Positions 1-6,852 are shown, counted from the stretch's first letter. The stretch is 9,718 bases of DNA from Acetobacteraceae bacterium (GCA_025356735.1 JANXRT010000291.1:1-9718), one strand, 5' to 3'. The notes: generated by a model not told the origin, from the letters alone. A program made the numbers and translations.

Positions 1-656
1 GAAATATCCGTGATCCGCAAACCTGGCATCGCCCCCCGGTTGGACAGGCCATCGGGTGCCAGCAGGACCGCAGCCACCAGGGTGCCGAACAAACCTGCGG
101 CACCGCCGATCCACCATCGCCGACCAGACTGCGACGTAGCCGCAATCCACCGGCTTGCTTCCGGAGCGACGCTGACCACCGGCAGGATCGGCAGGGCGGG
201 TCTATCAGGTTCGAGCGTGATCACTGGTGGCACGGGCTCAAAGGCCAGGATGCGACGGAGGGGTTCCAGGCCGGTGGCGTTTAGCAGCGTCCAGAAAGCG
301 GGACTGCCAACGAACATGATCTTGACCGAGTCGGAACCGGTCGCCAACCGCTGTAAGGATAGTAGGGTGGCGAGCTCGAGCGTCTCGGCCTGCTCGATAA
401 TCAGCGTGGCGGAGCCAGGAGCGGCACGGCGCTCCAGGAGCTGCACGAGGCGCGTTTCCTCCTCCTCATCGCTCCCTCCGCCGACGCCGTCCACTTCCAG
501 TTGGATCAGCAGCCGTCGCAGCGTCAAGGGCGCGCTGAGCGGATTTCCTACCCGCAGGAGGCTGATGCCGTTCTTGACGATCTCGGCGGCCGCTTTCTCC
601 ATGGCGACAGCCCGGCTTTTTGGATCGGCGACAATGATGGCGGCGCAGTTTGGCAT
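1..656 (-). CDS. ExeA/GspA-like ATPase-fold membrane protein, degenerate P-loop (partial, 3' end off left edge)
   Basis: An open frame of 218 codons runs from ATG at 656 through the left edge without a stop. An in-frame TAG lies 15 nt upstream of the ATG, so this is the true N-terminus unless GTA or similar is used. Residues 6-100 look like the core of ExeA/GspA-type AAA ATPases: a beta strand (IIVADPKSRAV), a segment LLRVGNPLSAPLTLRRLLIQL (31-51) where the family has the NP-L stretch, a hydrophobic strand ending IIEQAETL (86-93) in place of the Walker B LIDEAQ-L, then KIMFVGSPAFW (112-122) resembling the family's sensor strand. The GxxGxGKT Walker A signature is absent and the Walker B Asp is Glu. 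Residues 181-200 (WWIGGAAGLFGTLVAAVLLA) form one membrane segment, so the missing C-terminus should be periplasmic, as in ExeA-type proteins. It lies 118 bp downstream of the DUF457 gene. Family assignment is inferred from motif layout; real coding is fairly secure, ATPase activity is doubtful. Confidence 0.65.
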   Translation of the reverse strand, partial: MPNCAAIIVADPKSRAVAMEKAAAEIVKNGISLLRVGNPLSAPLTLRRLLIQLEVDGVGGGSDEEEETRLVQLLERRAAPGSATLIIEQAETLELATLLSLQRLATGSDSVKIMFVGSPAFWTLLNATGLEPLRRILAFEPVPPVITLEPDRPALPILPVVSVAPEASRWIAATSQSGRRWWIGGAAGLFGTLVAAVLLAPDGLSNRGAMPGLRITDI

Positions 657-774
657 CTTAGCTACGTTTACCTACTCAGGGATCAAGGTTCCTGGATGCA
701 GCATGTGAAGCACGTCGGAAACGCTTCCAGGTGCCGCATTGGTTCCGGAAAGGCGGCCGGTTCGTTTGTTGCCG

Positions 775-1305
775 TCAACGTGGCAGCGAAGCTGATCCGT
801 GCAGCAGCCAAGGAGGATGCATCGTCATCCAGCCAGTCCCATTGCGCAGACTGAATGCCGCCATGCCGGCCACCAGGATCAGAACGATGAGCGGTTCGGA
901 CGCCGAGCCGGTGCGGCATACGGAAATCGCCCAGGTCTTTCGCAGCGGCCAGGCGAGGCGCAATCCTTGCGGCGTCAGCATGTCGGCAGCCAGATGAAAC
1001 AGATAACCCACAGCCAGTGCGGAAACTCCGCCGCGATGAGGGTAGGCCTGCAGAAGCAGTGCCACTAGGCCGAGCACCGCCAAGGCGGAATGGGTAACAC
1101 CGCGATGGCCGAGGATGGCTGCGGCGAACGTCGAGATCGGCTTTGTCCGCCGTCCGATCCAGGAATTAGGATGATCCAGATCCGGTAGCAAACCTCCAAT
1201 CATAGCCAAGCCAAGATAGCCCGGATTTAGTGGCGGCAGGTGCAGCCAAGGCGCAACCGCAATCCAGCCGGCAAGGCTGATGACGACATGCGATCTGGCC
1301 ATCAT
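775..1305 (-). CDS. YdjM/DUF457-family inner-membrane protein (putative metal-dependent hydrolase)
   Basis: Product of 176 residues with the layout of the YdjM/YbcI (DUF457, COG1988) family: an N-terminal His (H6) before a membrane helix, GGLLPDLDHP (37-46), HRGVTHS (67-73) and GYLFHLAADMLTP (100-112). The conserved His and Asp residues in these motifs are thought to bind metal. About four hydrophobic segments, including one near 139-155, place it in the inner membrane. E. coli YdjM is a LexA-regulated member; the substrate of the family is not known to me. The frame is open upstream to 1494, but that extension runs into the tRNA-Sec gene and has no family similarity. I chose the first of two adjacent ATGs (1305 and 1302), where the conserved part begins. 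The Shine-Dalgarno is weak. It lies on the same strand 139 bp after selC, with no obvious functional link to selenium. Family confidence is high, exact start moderate. Confidence 0.85.
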   Translation of the reverse strand: MMARSHVVISLAGWIAVAPWLHLPPLNPGYLGLAMIGGLLPDLDHPNSWIGRRTKPISTFAAAILGHRGVTHSALAVLGLVALLLQAYPHRGGVSALAVGYLFHLAADMLTPQGLRLAWPLRKTWAISVCRTGSASEPLIVLILVAGMAAFSLRNGTGWMTMHPPWLLHGSASLPR

Positions 1306-1444
1306 CCCAGCACGCTCGCAGCGCAATGTTGTAGGCGGAGCATTGCCTTTGGCGCCCCATTCCGTAACAGCGATGCTGAAGGTGACCGCTGATTTCTGTC
1401 TATTTGGCGCAACCACGGTTGGCAAGCAGCCATCCTCGGTAAAT
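1306..1444 (-). promoter_or_regulatory. Intergenic stretch between selC and the DUF457 gene
   Basis: These 139 bases hold no credible gene. They must contain the 3' processing or termination region of the selA-selC transcript and any promoter of the DUF457 gene. The only structure seen is a short inverted repeat, CAACC-AC-GGTTG at 1410-1421, with no T-rich tail in the direction of transcription, so it is a poor intrinsic terminator. No clear -35/-10 pair or LexA box was recognised. Confidence 0.25.
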
Positions 1445-1538
1445 TGGCGGAAGAGGCGGGAGTCGAACCCACCAGGGACGCCAGCGCCCCCCAACGGATT
1501 TGAAGTCCGCGCGGCCCACCGGGGCTCGGTTCTCTTCC
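1445..1538 (-). tRNA. selC: tRNA-Sec (anticodon UCA), CCA encoded
   Basis: This 94-nt tRNA decodes UGA as selenocysteine. Seryl-tRNA synthetase charges it with serine and SelA converts that to selenocysteine. The 5' end is GGAAGAG, the anticodon loop is CTTCAAA with TCA at 1503-1501, the T loop is TTCGACT, and the 3' end is CTCTTCC-G-CCA. All of these match the bacterial selC pattern. The long variable arm forms six pairs (GGGGCG with CGTCCC) around a CTGG loop, extended by a G-T pair. Oddities: only 12 nt separate the T loop from the discriminator G, giving a 7-bp acceptor plus 5-bp T stem (or 8/4 with an A-C mismatch) instead of the usual bacterial 8+5. The D stem pairs well only if A13 is bulged (C11-G27, G12-C26, G14-C25, C15-G24, C16-G23). 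It starts 9 nt after the selA stop codon, so it is probably co-transcribed with selA or driven by a promoter inside selA. Confidence 0.95.
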
Positions 1539-1547
1539 TCGGTCAGT

Positions 1548-2948
1548 CTAGCCGCCGCTGCCGGCAAACTCCAACTGCGCAAGCTGTGCCACGAACGCTG
1601 CCTCATCCTCCAGGCAGCGGACATCGAACAGAAGAGCGCCGTCATGCAGCCGGCCGATTACCGGAACCGGCAAAGCGCGGAATGCCCGTACCAGCCTGAC
1701 CAACGCCGCCTCGCTCCGCGGGCGCAGCGATAGGGCGTGGCTGGGAAGCAGATCGATTGGGCGCGAGCCGCTGCCGATCTGGCTGCTGACGGCGACGACG
1801 GTGACCTGAACCGTCTTCAGCGGTATGCAAATGGCCTGCGCCAGCCTTTCGGCGCAGGTGCGGATGTCGGCCGCCGTCCGCACCAGCCGTCGCAACGTCG
1901 GCAATCGTCGCGCCAGCCGGTCCGGATCGGCGTAAAGCCGCAATACGGCCTCCAACGCCGCAAGCGTGAACTTGTCGACCCGCAGTGCCCGCTTCAGCGG
2001 GTTGCGCCGCAGCCGTGCGACCAGCGCGGCTCGCCCGACGATCAGCCCGGCCTGTGGTCCCCCGAGCAGCTTGTCGCCGCTGAACGTCACCAGGTCGACG
2101 CCGGCGGCGATCGCCTCCATCGGAGTAGGCTCATGCGGCAGTCCGTAGCTGGCGAGGTCGACCAGGCTGCCGCTGCCGAGATCGACCACCAGCGGCAGGT
2201 CTTTCCCGTGCGCGATCGCGGCAAGGTCGCCCTCGGTCACTTCAGCGGTAAAACCCTGGATGACGTAGTTGGCCTTGTGCACCTTCAGCAGCGCGCCAGT
2301 CTGCGCCCCTATTGCGTTGTCGTAGTCGAAAGCATGGGTGCGGTTGGTGGTCCCGACCTCCCGCAATCGGCATTGCGCGCGGGAGATGATGTCCGGAATT
2401 CGAAAGGCGCCGCCAATTTCGATTAATTCCCCACGCGACACTATCACCTCGCGCCCCTCGGCAAGCGTGTTCAATGCCAGCAGCACGGCGGCGGCGTTGT
2501 TGTTGACCACCAGCGCTGCCTCGGCGCCCGTCAGCCGACACAGCAGCGCTGCGACATGGTCGTCGCGCTCGCCGCGTTCGCCTTTGTCGAGGTCGTATTC
2601 CAGGTTGCAGGCATCCGCGGCCGCGGCAATCGCGGCGATCGCCTCGGGCGGCAGCGGCGCTCGCCCAAGATTGGTGTGCAGCACCGTCCCGGTAAGGTTG
2701 AACACGGGCCGCAGGCTCGGCAGCGCCTGACGTGCCAACTCGGCCAAGGCGGCCTGTTCGGCAAGCTCCGCAGCCGTTTGGCGGTCAGGGACTTCGGCGT
2801 GGCGAAGCTGGACCAGAGCTTGGCGTAGCGCCCTGACCATTGCCGTCCGACCGTGCTCGCGCACCGCGTCGCGCAGCATCGGCCGTCGCAGCAGCGCGTC
2901 CACCGATGGCAACAGGGCAGCATTTTGGCGCATGAGCGGGGATGGCAT
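1548..2948 (-). CDS. selA: L-seryl-tRNA(Sec) selenium transferase (selenocysteine synthase)
   Basis: SelA is a cytoplasmic, decameric PLP enzyme that replaces the hydroxyl of Ser-tRNA-Sec with selenium from selenophosphate. The 466-residue product matches E. coli SelA (463) end to end: LPSVDALL (13-20), NLTGTVLHTNLGRA (84-97), NNNAAAV (148-154), RGELIEIGGAFRIPD (171-185), a VGTTNRTH motif, DLGSGSLVDL, and FSGDKLLGGPQAG with the PLP lysine at K293. The C-terminal IGSGS...P, LPVPVIGR and LLFDVRCLEDE stretches are also present. No key residue is missing. The frame extends to a GTG at 2999, but ATG 2948 puts LPSVDALL at the same position as in E. coli, so I prefer it; ATG 2933 is a third option. 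Shine-Dalgarno signals are weak for all three. The gene is divergent from selD and is followed after 9 nt by selC. Confidence 0.97.
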   Translation of the reverse strand: MPSPLMRQNAALLPSVDALLRRPMLRDAVREHGRTAMVRALRQALVQLRHAEVPDRQTAAELAEQAALAELARQALPSLRPVFNLTGTVLHTNLGRAPLPPEAIAAIAAAADACNLEYDLDKGERGERDDHVAALLCRLTGAEAALVVNNNAAAVLLALNTLAEGREVIVSRGELIEIGGAFRIPDIISRAQCRLREVGTTNRTHAFDYDNAIGAQTGALLKVHKANYVIQGFTAEVTEGDLAAIAHGKDLPLVVDLGSGSLVDLASYGLPHEPTPMEAIAAGVDLVTFSGDKLLGGPQAGLIVGRAALVARLRRNPLKRALRVDKFTLAALEAVLRLYADPDRLARRLPTLRRLVRTAADIRTCAERLAQAICIPLKTVQVTVVAVSSQIGSGSRPIDLLPSHALSLRPRSEAALVRLVRAFRALPVPVIGRLHDGALLFDVRCLEDEAAFVAQLAQLEFAGSGG

Positions 2949-3014
2949 AGGTTGCAGTAGTCCGGTTCCATCGCAGCGCCAAGCACGACGCGGCGTCACT
3001 CATAGAGAAAACAC
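2949..3014. promoter_or_regulatory. Divergent selA/selD intergenic region
   Basis: The 66 bases between the preferred selA start and the selD start must hold the promoters of both selenium genes, unless those lie inside the coding regions. I could not recognise a convincing -35/-10 pair on either strand, and no clear operator repeat is visible. If selA instead starts at the GTG at 2999, only 15 bp remain and the promoters would overlap coding sequence. Confidence 0.35.
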
Positions 3015-5249
3015 GTGCTTGCCCAAATCCCCATCATAAAGGATATCGTGCTGGTCGGCTGCGGCCATGCCCATGTCGCGGTGCTGCGCAAATTCGGCAT
3101 GCAACCAATCCCGGGCGTGCGGTTGAGCGTGATCGCGCGCGACGTCGAAACGCCCTATTCGGGGATGCTGTCCGGCCTCATCGCCGGGCAATACCGGTTC
3201 GACGACATGCATATTGATGTCCGGCGCCTCGCAAAGTTCGCCGGCGCGCGGCTCTATCACCTCCCGGCAACCGGGATCGATCCGATTGCCCAGGAAATCG
3301 CTGTCGCCGATCGGCCGCCGATACCGTTCGACATTGCCTCGATCGACATCGGCTGCACCCCTGACCTTTCGATGATCGCCGGCGCGGCAGAACAGGCGCT
3401 CGTGGTCAAGCCGATCGGCGCGCTGATCGCCAGGTGGCGCGCGCTGGAGAAGCATGTCGCGGCGTCTTCCAAGCTTATCAGGTTTGGCGTCATCGGCGAC
3501 GGCGCGGCGGCCGTGGAACTCGCCTTCGCCCTTCGGCAACGGTTTCCGACCGCACACGCAAGCGTTGCGCTGTTCGGGGCCAACGCAGACATACTGGCGA
3601 GACTTGGTGGCGGCGCCCGCGTGCGGGTTCATCGGTTGCTGGCGAACCGCGGCATCCTGGTGCATTCCAATCATCGTGCCATCGCCATCGAACGGGGTCG
3701 GGTGTATTTCGAAAATCGACCTCCGGCCGATCTCGACGAAGTTCTGGTAGCTACCTCGGCCGTCGGTTCGGCATGGCTGGCGCAAAGCGGGTTGGCGGTC
3801 AATGCGCGCGGTTTTCTTCGGGTTGACGAACACCTTCAATCGATTTCACATCCCCACGTGTTCGCCGCCGGCGACATCGCGGCCATTGAACATCACACCC
3901 GGGAAAAATCCGGCGTTATCGCGGTTCGCGCCGGTCCCACGCTCGCCGAGAACCTGCGCCGGGCGGTAATGGACCGGAGCCTCAAGAAATTCCGGCCGCA
4001 ACGGACTTGGCTCAGCCTGATTTCCACCACCGACGGCTATGCGGTCGGGGCGCGCGGAAGGCTGTCATTCGAAGGTGCCTGGGCCTGGCGCCTGAAGGAT
4101 CATATCGACCGTCGATTCATGCGTCGCTTCTCCAATCTTGGTCAGATGGCAGGCGCGGCCCCGGTTGTGATCGCCGGGCTGGCCGATGAGGCTAGTCAGG
4201 CTGTGCTGGCGCAGGCTGCAATGCGTTGCGGCGGATGCGCGGCCAAGGTTGGCGGTTCGGTGCTGCAATCGGTGCTGGCGCGGCTACAACCCGAACCAGT
4301 CGAAACCGAAATCGGCCTTGCGCAGCGCGATGATGCCGCTGCCTTCACTGTGCCGGCGGGAAAAATTCTGGTCCAGTCGGTGGATCAGTTCCGCGCCTTC
4401 ATCGACGATCCGCATCTGTTCGGCCGCATCGTGGCGCATCATTGCCTGGGCGACCTCTATGCCATGGGCGCGGCGCCGCACAGCGCGCTGGCACTGGCGA
4501 CGGTGCCGTTCGCGCCGGCGGCCAAGATGGAGGCCGACCTGTTCGCGATGCTGGACGGCGCAAACTCCGTTCTGCGGCAGGCGGGCGCCTGCCTGATCGG
4601 CGGACACAGCGCCGAGGGTCCGGAGCTGGGGCTCGGTTTTTCCGTCAACGGCTTGGCAGAGCGGCACCGGCTGCTGCGCAAATCGGGCCTGCGGCCAGGT
4701 GACGCTCTAATCCTGACCCGGCCAATCGGCACTGGCGTGCTGTTTGCGGCCGAGATGCGCTTGCGTGCCAGAGCACGGTGGATTGATGACTGCCTGGATC
4801 AGATGACCACGCCGGCAGCGCCGGCCGCGGCCTGCCTGATTGGTCATGGCGCGACCGGCTGCACCGATGTCACTGGCTTTGGCCTGGCGGGCCATCTGTT
4901 GGAGATGGCACAGGCGTCGTATGTGGATGTTCGGCTTGATCTGGCCGCCGTGCCAATTCTGGATGGTGCGCTGGAACTGGCGGGGCAGGGGCTCACGAGC
5001 TCGCTGCAGGCTGACAACCGCCATGCCGCGACCCGGATGTCAGCATCCGCCTCATGCGCGGCCGCGCCGCAATTCGAACTGCTGTTCGATCCGCAGACGG
5101 CAGGTGGCCTGCTCGCCGGAGTCGTCGCTGAAGACGCCCACGCGTGCGTCGCGAAGTTGCACCGCGCTGGTCACCCTCAGGCTGCGATCATAGGTATCGT
5201 CACCAGTCACACCGCGGGTGCCGCGCATCTCCAATGCCATGGGTTTTAG
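3015..5249 (+). CDS. selD: Fused NADH dehydrogenase-like FAD oxidoreductase / selenide,water dikinase
   Basis: A 744-residue two-domain protein. Residues 1 to about 370 are a pyridine-nucleotide-disulfide/NDH-2-like flavoprotein: FAD-binding VGCGHAH (14-20), a second dinucleotide fold at VIGDGAAAVE (159-168), and the FAD-contacting FAAGDIAA (283-290). Residues about 400-744 are complete SelD, which makes selenophosphate from selenide and ATP. The active site is GGCAAK with Cys408 and Lys411, matching E. coli C17 and K20. DDAA (439-442), LGDLYAMGA, GGHSAEGPE, TDVTGFGLAGH (617-627) and DPQTAGG (692-698) follow. The catalytic residue is Cys, not selenocysteine. This fusion is a recognised architecture (TIGR03169, named for its position N-terminal to SelD); the role of the flavin domain is unknown, and supplying reduced selenide is one idea. 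Start: GTG 3015 with a weak GAGA; GTG 3048, preceded by AAAGGA, is an alternative that would trim 11 residues. Confidence 0.95.
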   Translation: MLAQIPIIKDIVLVGCGHAHVAVLRKFGMQPIPGVRLSVIARDVETPYSGMLSGLIAGQYRFDDMHIDVRRLAKFAGARLYHLPATGIDPIAQEIAVADRPPIPFDIASIDIGCTPDLSMIAGAAEQALVVKPIGALIARWRALEKHVAASSKLIRFGVIGDGAAAVELAFALRQRFPTAHASVALFGANADILARLGGGARVRVHRLLANRGILVHSNHRAIAIERGRVYFENRPPADLDEVLVATSAVGSAWLAQSGLAVNARGFLRVDEHLQSISHPHVFAAGDIAAIEHHTREKSGVIAVRAGPTLAENLRRAVMDRSLKKFRPQRTWLSLISTTDGYAVGARGRLSFEGAWAWRLKDHIDRRFMRRFSNLGQMAGAAPVVIAGLADEASQAVLAQAAMRCGGCAAKVGGSVLQSVLARLQPEPVETEIGLAQRDDAAAFTVPAGKILVQSVDQFRAFIDDPHLFGRIVAHHCLGDLYAMGAAPHSALALATVPFAPAAKMEADLFAMLDGANSVLRQAGACLIGGHSAEGPELGLGFSVNGLAERHRLLRKSGLRPGDALILTRPIGTGVLFAAEMRLRARARWIDDCLDQMTTPAAPAAACLIGHGATGCTDVTGFGLAGHLLEMAQASYVDVRLDLAAVPILDGALELAGQGLTSSLQADNRHAATRMSASASCAAAPQFELLFDPQTAGGLLAGVVAEDAHACVAKLHRAGHPQAAIIGIVTSHTAGAAHLQCHGF

Positions 5250-5265
5250 GGGCTACATCCGTTGG

Positions 5266-5295
5266 AAGCGGGTGATCGCCGACGATCGTCCGCTT
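5266..5295. terminator. Hairpin between convergent selD and lipoprotein genes
   Basis: Bases 5266-5278 pair with 5283-5295 in a 13-bp stem, including two G-T wobbles, around a CCGA loop. It begins 16 bp after the selD stop and overlaps the TAA stop of the lipoprotein gene. There is no long T tract on either side, so it may act as a two-way terminator or 3'-end stabiliser rather than a textbook intrinsic terminator. Confidence 0.55.
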
Positions 5296-5881
5296 ACGTC
5301 CGCGGCGCCGCAAGATCCTCCTGCATCACCGGAGCCGGAACGACGTTGGGCGTATCTGGTAGCAACCAGTCCTTCAGCGACCGTCGCGCTTGAAACTCAA
5401 GCTCGACGTTCATCCGCCCCATCATCATGTTAGTGAGATCATAAAGCGCCGTTTGAAGGTCATCGATGTCGCCGACGCGGTTCTGCACGACATCTGCGGT
5501 GGCGAAGGCAACCCGGTTATCGTCAGAAGTATAGATGTCGAGTTCCACGTTCATGCGCCCGACAAGGCGGTCGCTGGCGCGGACCAAGGACGCCACGCGG
5601 ATGACCAGAACCGCGCGTCCTGCGTTGCCAAACGCCTTCAATCGATCGCTGGCCATTTGGTGCAACGCCTTGGCGGGGGCAATTGGCGCTCGAGCCGTCA
5701 CATCGCCGATGCCGGCCGGTGTTGCATGGTCTTCGACATCGACAACTTCGACGTTGAGCCGAAGTTGCGGCAGGTAGTCGTAGCTGACCGGCTCGAAGAC
5801 GCGTGGCGGCGGCGTGCTGCACGCAGCCAATGCCGTCATCGCCACCCCTAATCCCAGCCGGGCGGCTTGCCGCCAAATCAC
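5294..5881 (-). CDS. Uncharacterised lipoprotein coupled to hslO
   Basis: A 195-residue product I do not recognise. It starts with a type II signal peptide: Arg residues at 4 and 8, a hydrophobic core, and the lipobox LAAC with Cys21. Its mature part should be lipid-anchored in the envelope, and no later membrane helix is seen. The rest is a mixed alpha/beta sequence containing LRLNVEVVDVE (40-50), a helix around KALHQMASDRLKAFG (71-85), and the motif GRMNVEL twice (108-114 and 155-161), each leading into a beta-like stretch. The tail from about 175 is rich in Pro and Ala. The start is GTG, whose last two bases plus the next A form the TGA stop of hslO (GTGA overlap), implying translational coupling. 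The alternating strand pattern suggests a small periplasmic binding or assembly fold. That is inference only, and no function is assigned. Confidence 0.85.
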   Translation of the reverse strand: MIWRQAARLGLGVAMTALAACSTPPPRVFEPVSYDYLPQLRLNVEVVDVEDHATPAGIGDVTARAPIAPAKALHQMASDRLKAFGNAGRAVLVIRVASLVRASDRLVGRMNVELDIYTSDDNRVAFATADVVQNRVGDIDDLQTALYDLTNMMMGRMNVELEFQARRSLKDWLLPDTPNVVPAPVMQEDLAAPRT

Positions 5882-6852
5882 GTCGAAGTCGCCCTGCCAG
5901 GCACCGCGACGCGCGAGAACCGGAAGTCAAGGTTGCAGAATTCACACGTCATGACGATCTCGCCCTCGCTTGCCATGTGATCAAGGTCGTCGCTGGGGAA
6001 GCTTTCCAGGACACGACCGAGCTTGGCACGCGAGCACCGGCAACCATAGGACAGCGCGCGCGCCAAATCGGTGATGGCACCTTCGGCGCCGAAAAGTCGG
6101 AAAATCAGTTGCTCAGGTGCGAGATTGTCATCCAGCAGTTCAACCTTCGTCAGGGTGCCCGCCAAGGCGAGCGCGGTGCGCCAGGCCTCGTCCTGCTCCT
6201 CCTGATCCGGCTCCGGCGGTTGCAGGTCGGGTGCTACGCCGCCGTCGCCAGAGACCTTCTCCAAAATCAGCGCGGCGGCACGCCAGCCGGCCTCGGAAAA
6301 CTCACAGGCGATCTGGACGCGGCAGGCGAGCTGCTCAGAGACCGCGAAATAGTGCAGCGCCATGTCGGCCAGGCTGTCACCCTCGATCGCTACCAGCCCC
6401 TGATGGCGCTCGCGCCCGGGCCCAGGATCGACGCTAAAGGCCAGGTAGCCGTTGCCGAGCAGCTTCTTCGCCGATGGCGCCGGATCTTGACGCAGCATTT
6501 CGGCCAGCCGCTCGGTATCGACGCGGGTGTAACCACGAAGTTCGCCAGCATCGGTGCAGTCGGCCAGCACCAGCGGCAGCGGCCCATCGCCTTTGGCCTG
6601 TATGCTGAACGAGCCCTGAAATTTCAGGGCCGAAGCCAGGCCGGCGGCCAGCGCCAGAAGCTCGCCCGCCAGCCGTGTCACCACCGGGTCATTATGGTGG
6701 CGGGTCAGCAGCGCGTCGGCCAAGGGTCCGAGCCGGATCAGCCGGCCGCGGACCGGGCGGCCGGGCAAATAGAAGGGCGTGATGCCGTGGGCGACCACGA
6801 CGGCGGGGACCGGCGGGCGGTCCTTATCAAGGAAGACGGGAAGATCGGACAT
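5878..6852 (-). CDS. hslO: Hsp33 redox-regulated chaperone
   Basis: Hsp33 is a cytoplasmic holdase. Under oxidative stress its zinc is released, disulfides form and it binds unfolding proteins. The 324-residue product has the N-terminal Hsp33 fold, with the conserved GNGYLAFSVDPG-like strand (133-144) and FQGSFSIQ-KGDGP (78-91). It ends in the zinc/redox switch: C271-R-C273 and C303-E-F-C306, a CxC plus CxxC pair 32 residues apart, close to the spacing in the E. coli protein. All four cysteines are present. It is about 30 residues longer than E. coli Hsp33, partly through an acidic, Pro-rich linker (about 205-222), which I recall as common in alphaproteobacteria. The frame extends upstream to 6936, but ATG 6852 (MSDLPVFLD) begins the conserved region. 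No strong Shine-Dalgarno is visible. It shares a GTGA overlap with the lipoprotein gene and is divergent from the MFS gene. Confidence 0.95.
   Translation of the reverse strand: MSDLPVFLDKDRPPVPAVVVAHGITPFYLPGRPVRGRLIRLGPLADALLTRHHNDPVVTRLAGELLALAAGLASALKFQGSFSIQAKGDGPLPLVLADCTDAGELRGYTRVDTERLAEMLRQDPAPSAKKLLGNGYLAFSVDPGPGRERHQGLVAIEGDSLADMALHYFAVSEQLACRVQIACEFSEAGWRAAALILEKVSGDGGVAPDLQPPEPDQEEQDEAWRTALALAGTLTKVELLDDNLAPEQLIFRLFGAEGAITDLARALSYGCRCSRAKLGRVLESFPSDDLDHMASEGEIVMTCEFCNLDFRFSRVAVPGRATST

Noticed and set aside
10..708. Plus-strand open frame of 232 codons at the left end
   Set aside because: Low-complexity Ser/Arg/Ala translation typical of antisense frames in GC-rich DNA. The opposite strand in this stretch reads as a coherent ATPase-fold membrane protein.
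1..1444. Genomic island integrated at the 3' end of selC
   Set aside because: selC is a known integration site, but I found no integrase and no duplicate of the tRNA 3' end in the 1.4 kb beyond it.
1306..1494. N-terminal extension of the DUF457 frame up to 1494
   Set aside because: It runs into the 3' half of the tRNA-Sec gene and has no family-like sequence; conserved residues begin at the ATG pair at 1305/1302.
2949..2999. GTG at 2999 as the selA start
   Set aside because: It would add 17 residues not seen in E. coli SelA and leave only 15 bp to selD; ATG 2948 aligns exactly with the known N-terminus. Not excluded.
3000..3839. Minus-strand frame of 279 codons opposite the start of selD
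   Set aside because: Its translation is Arg/Asp/His-rich with no recognisable motif, while the plus strand encodes clear FAD- and NAD-binding folds.
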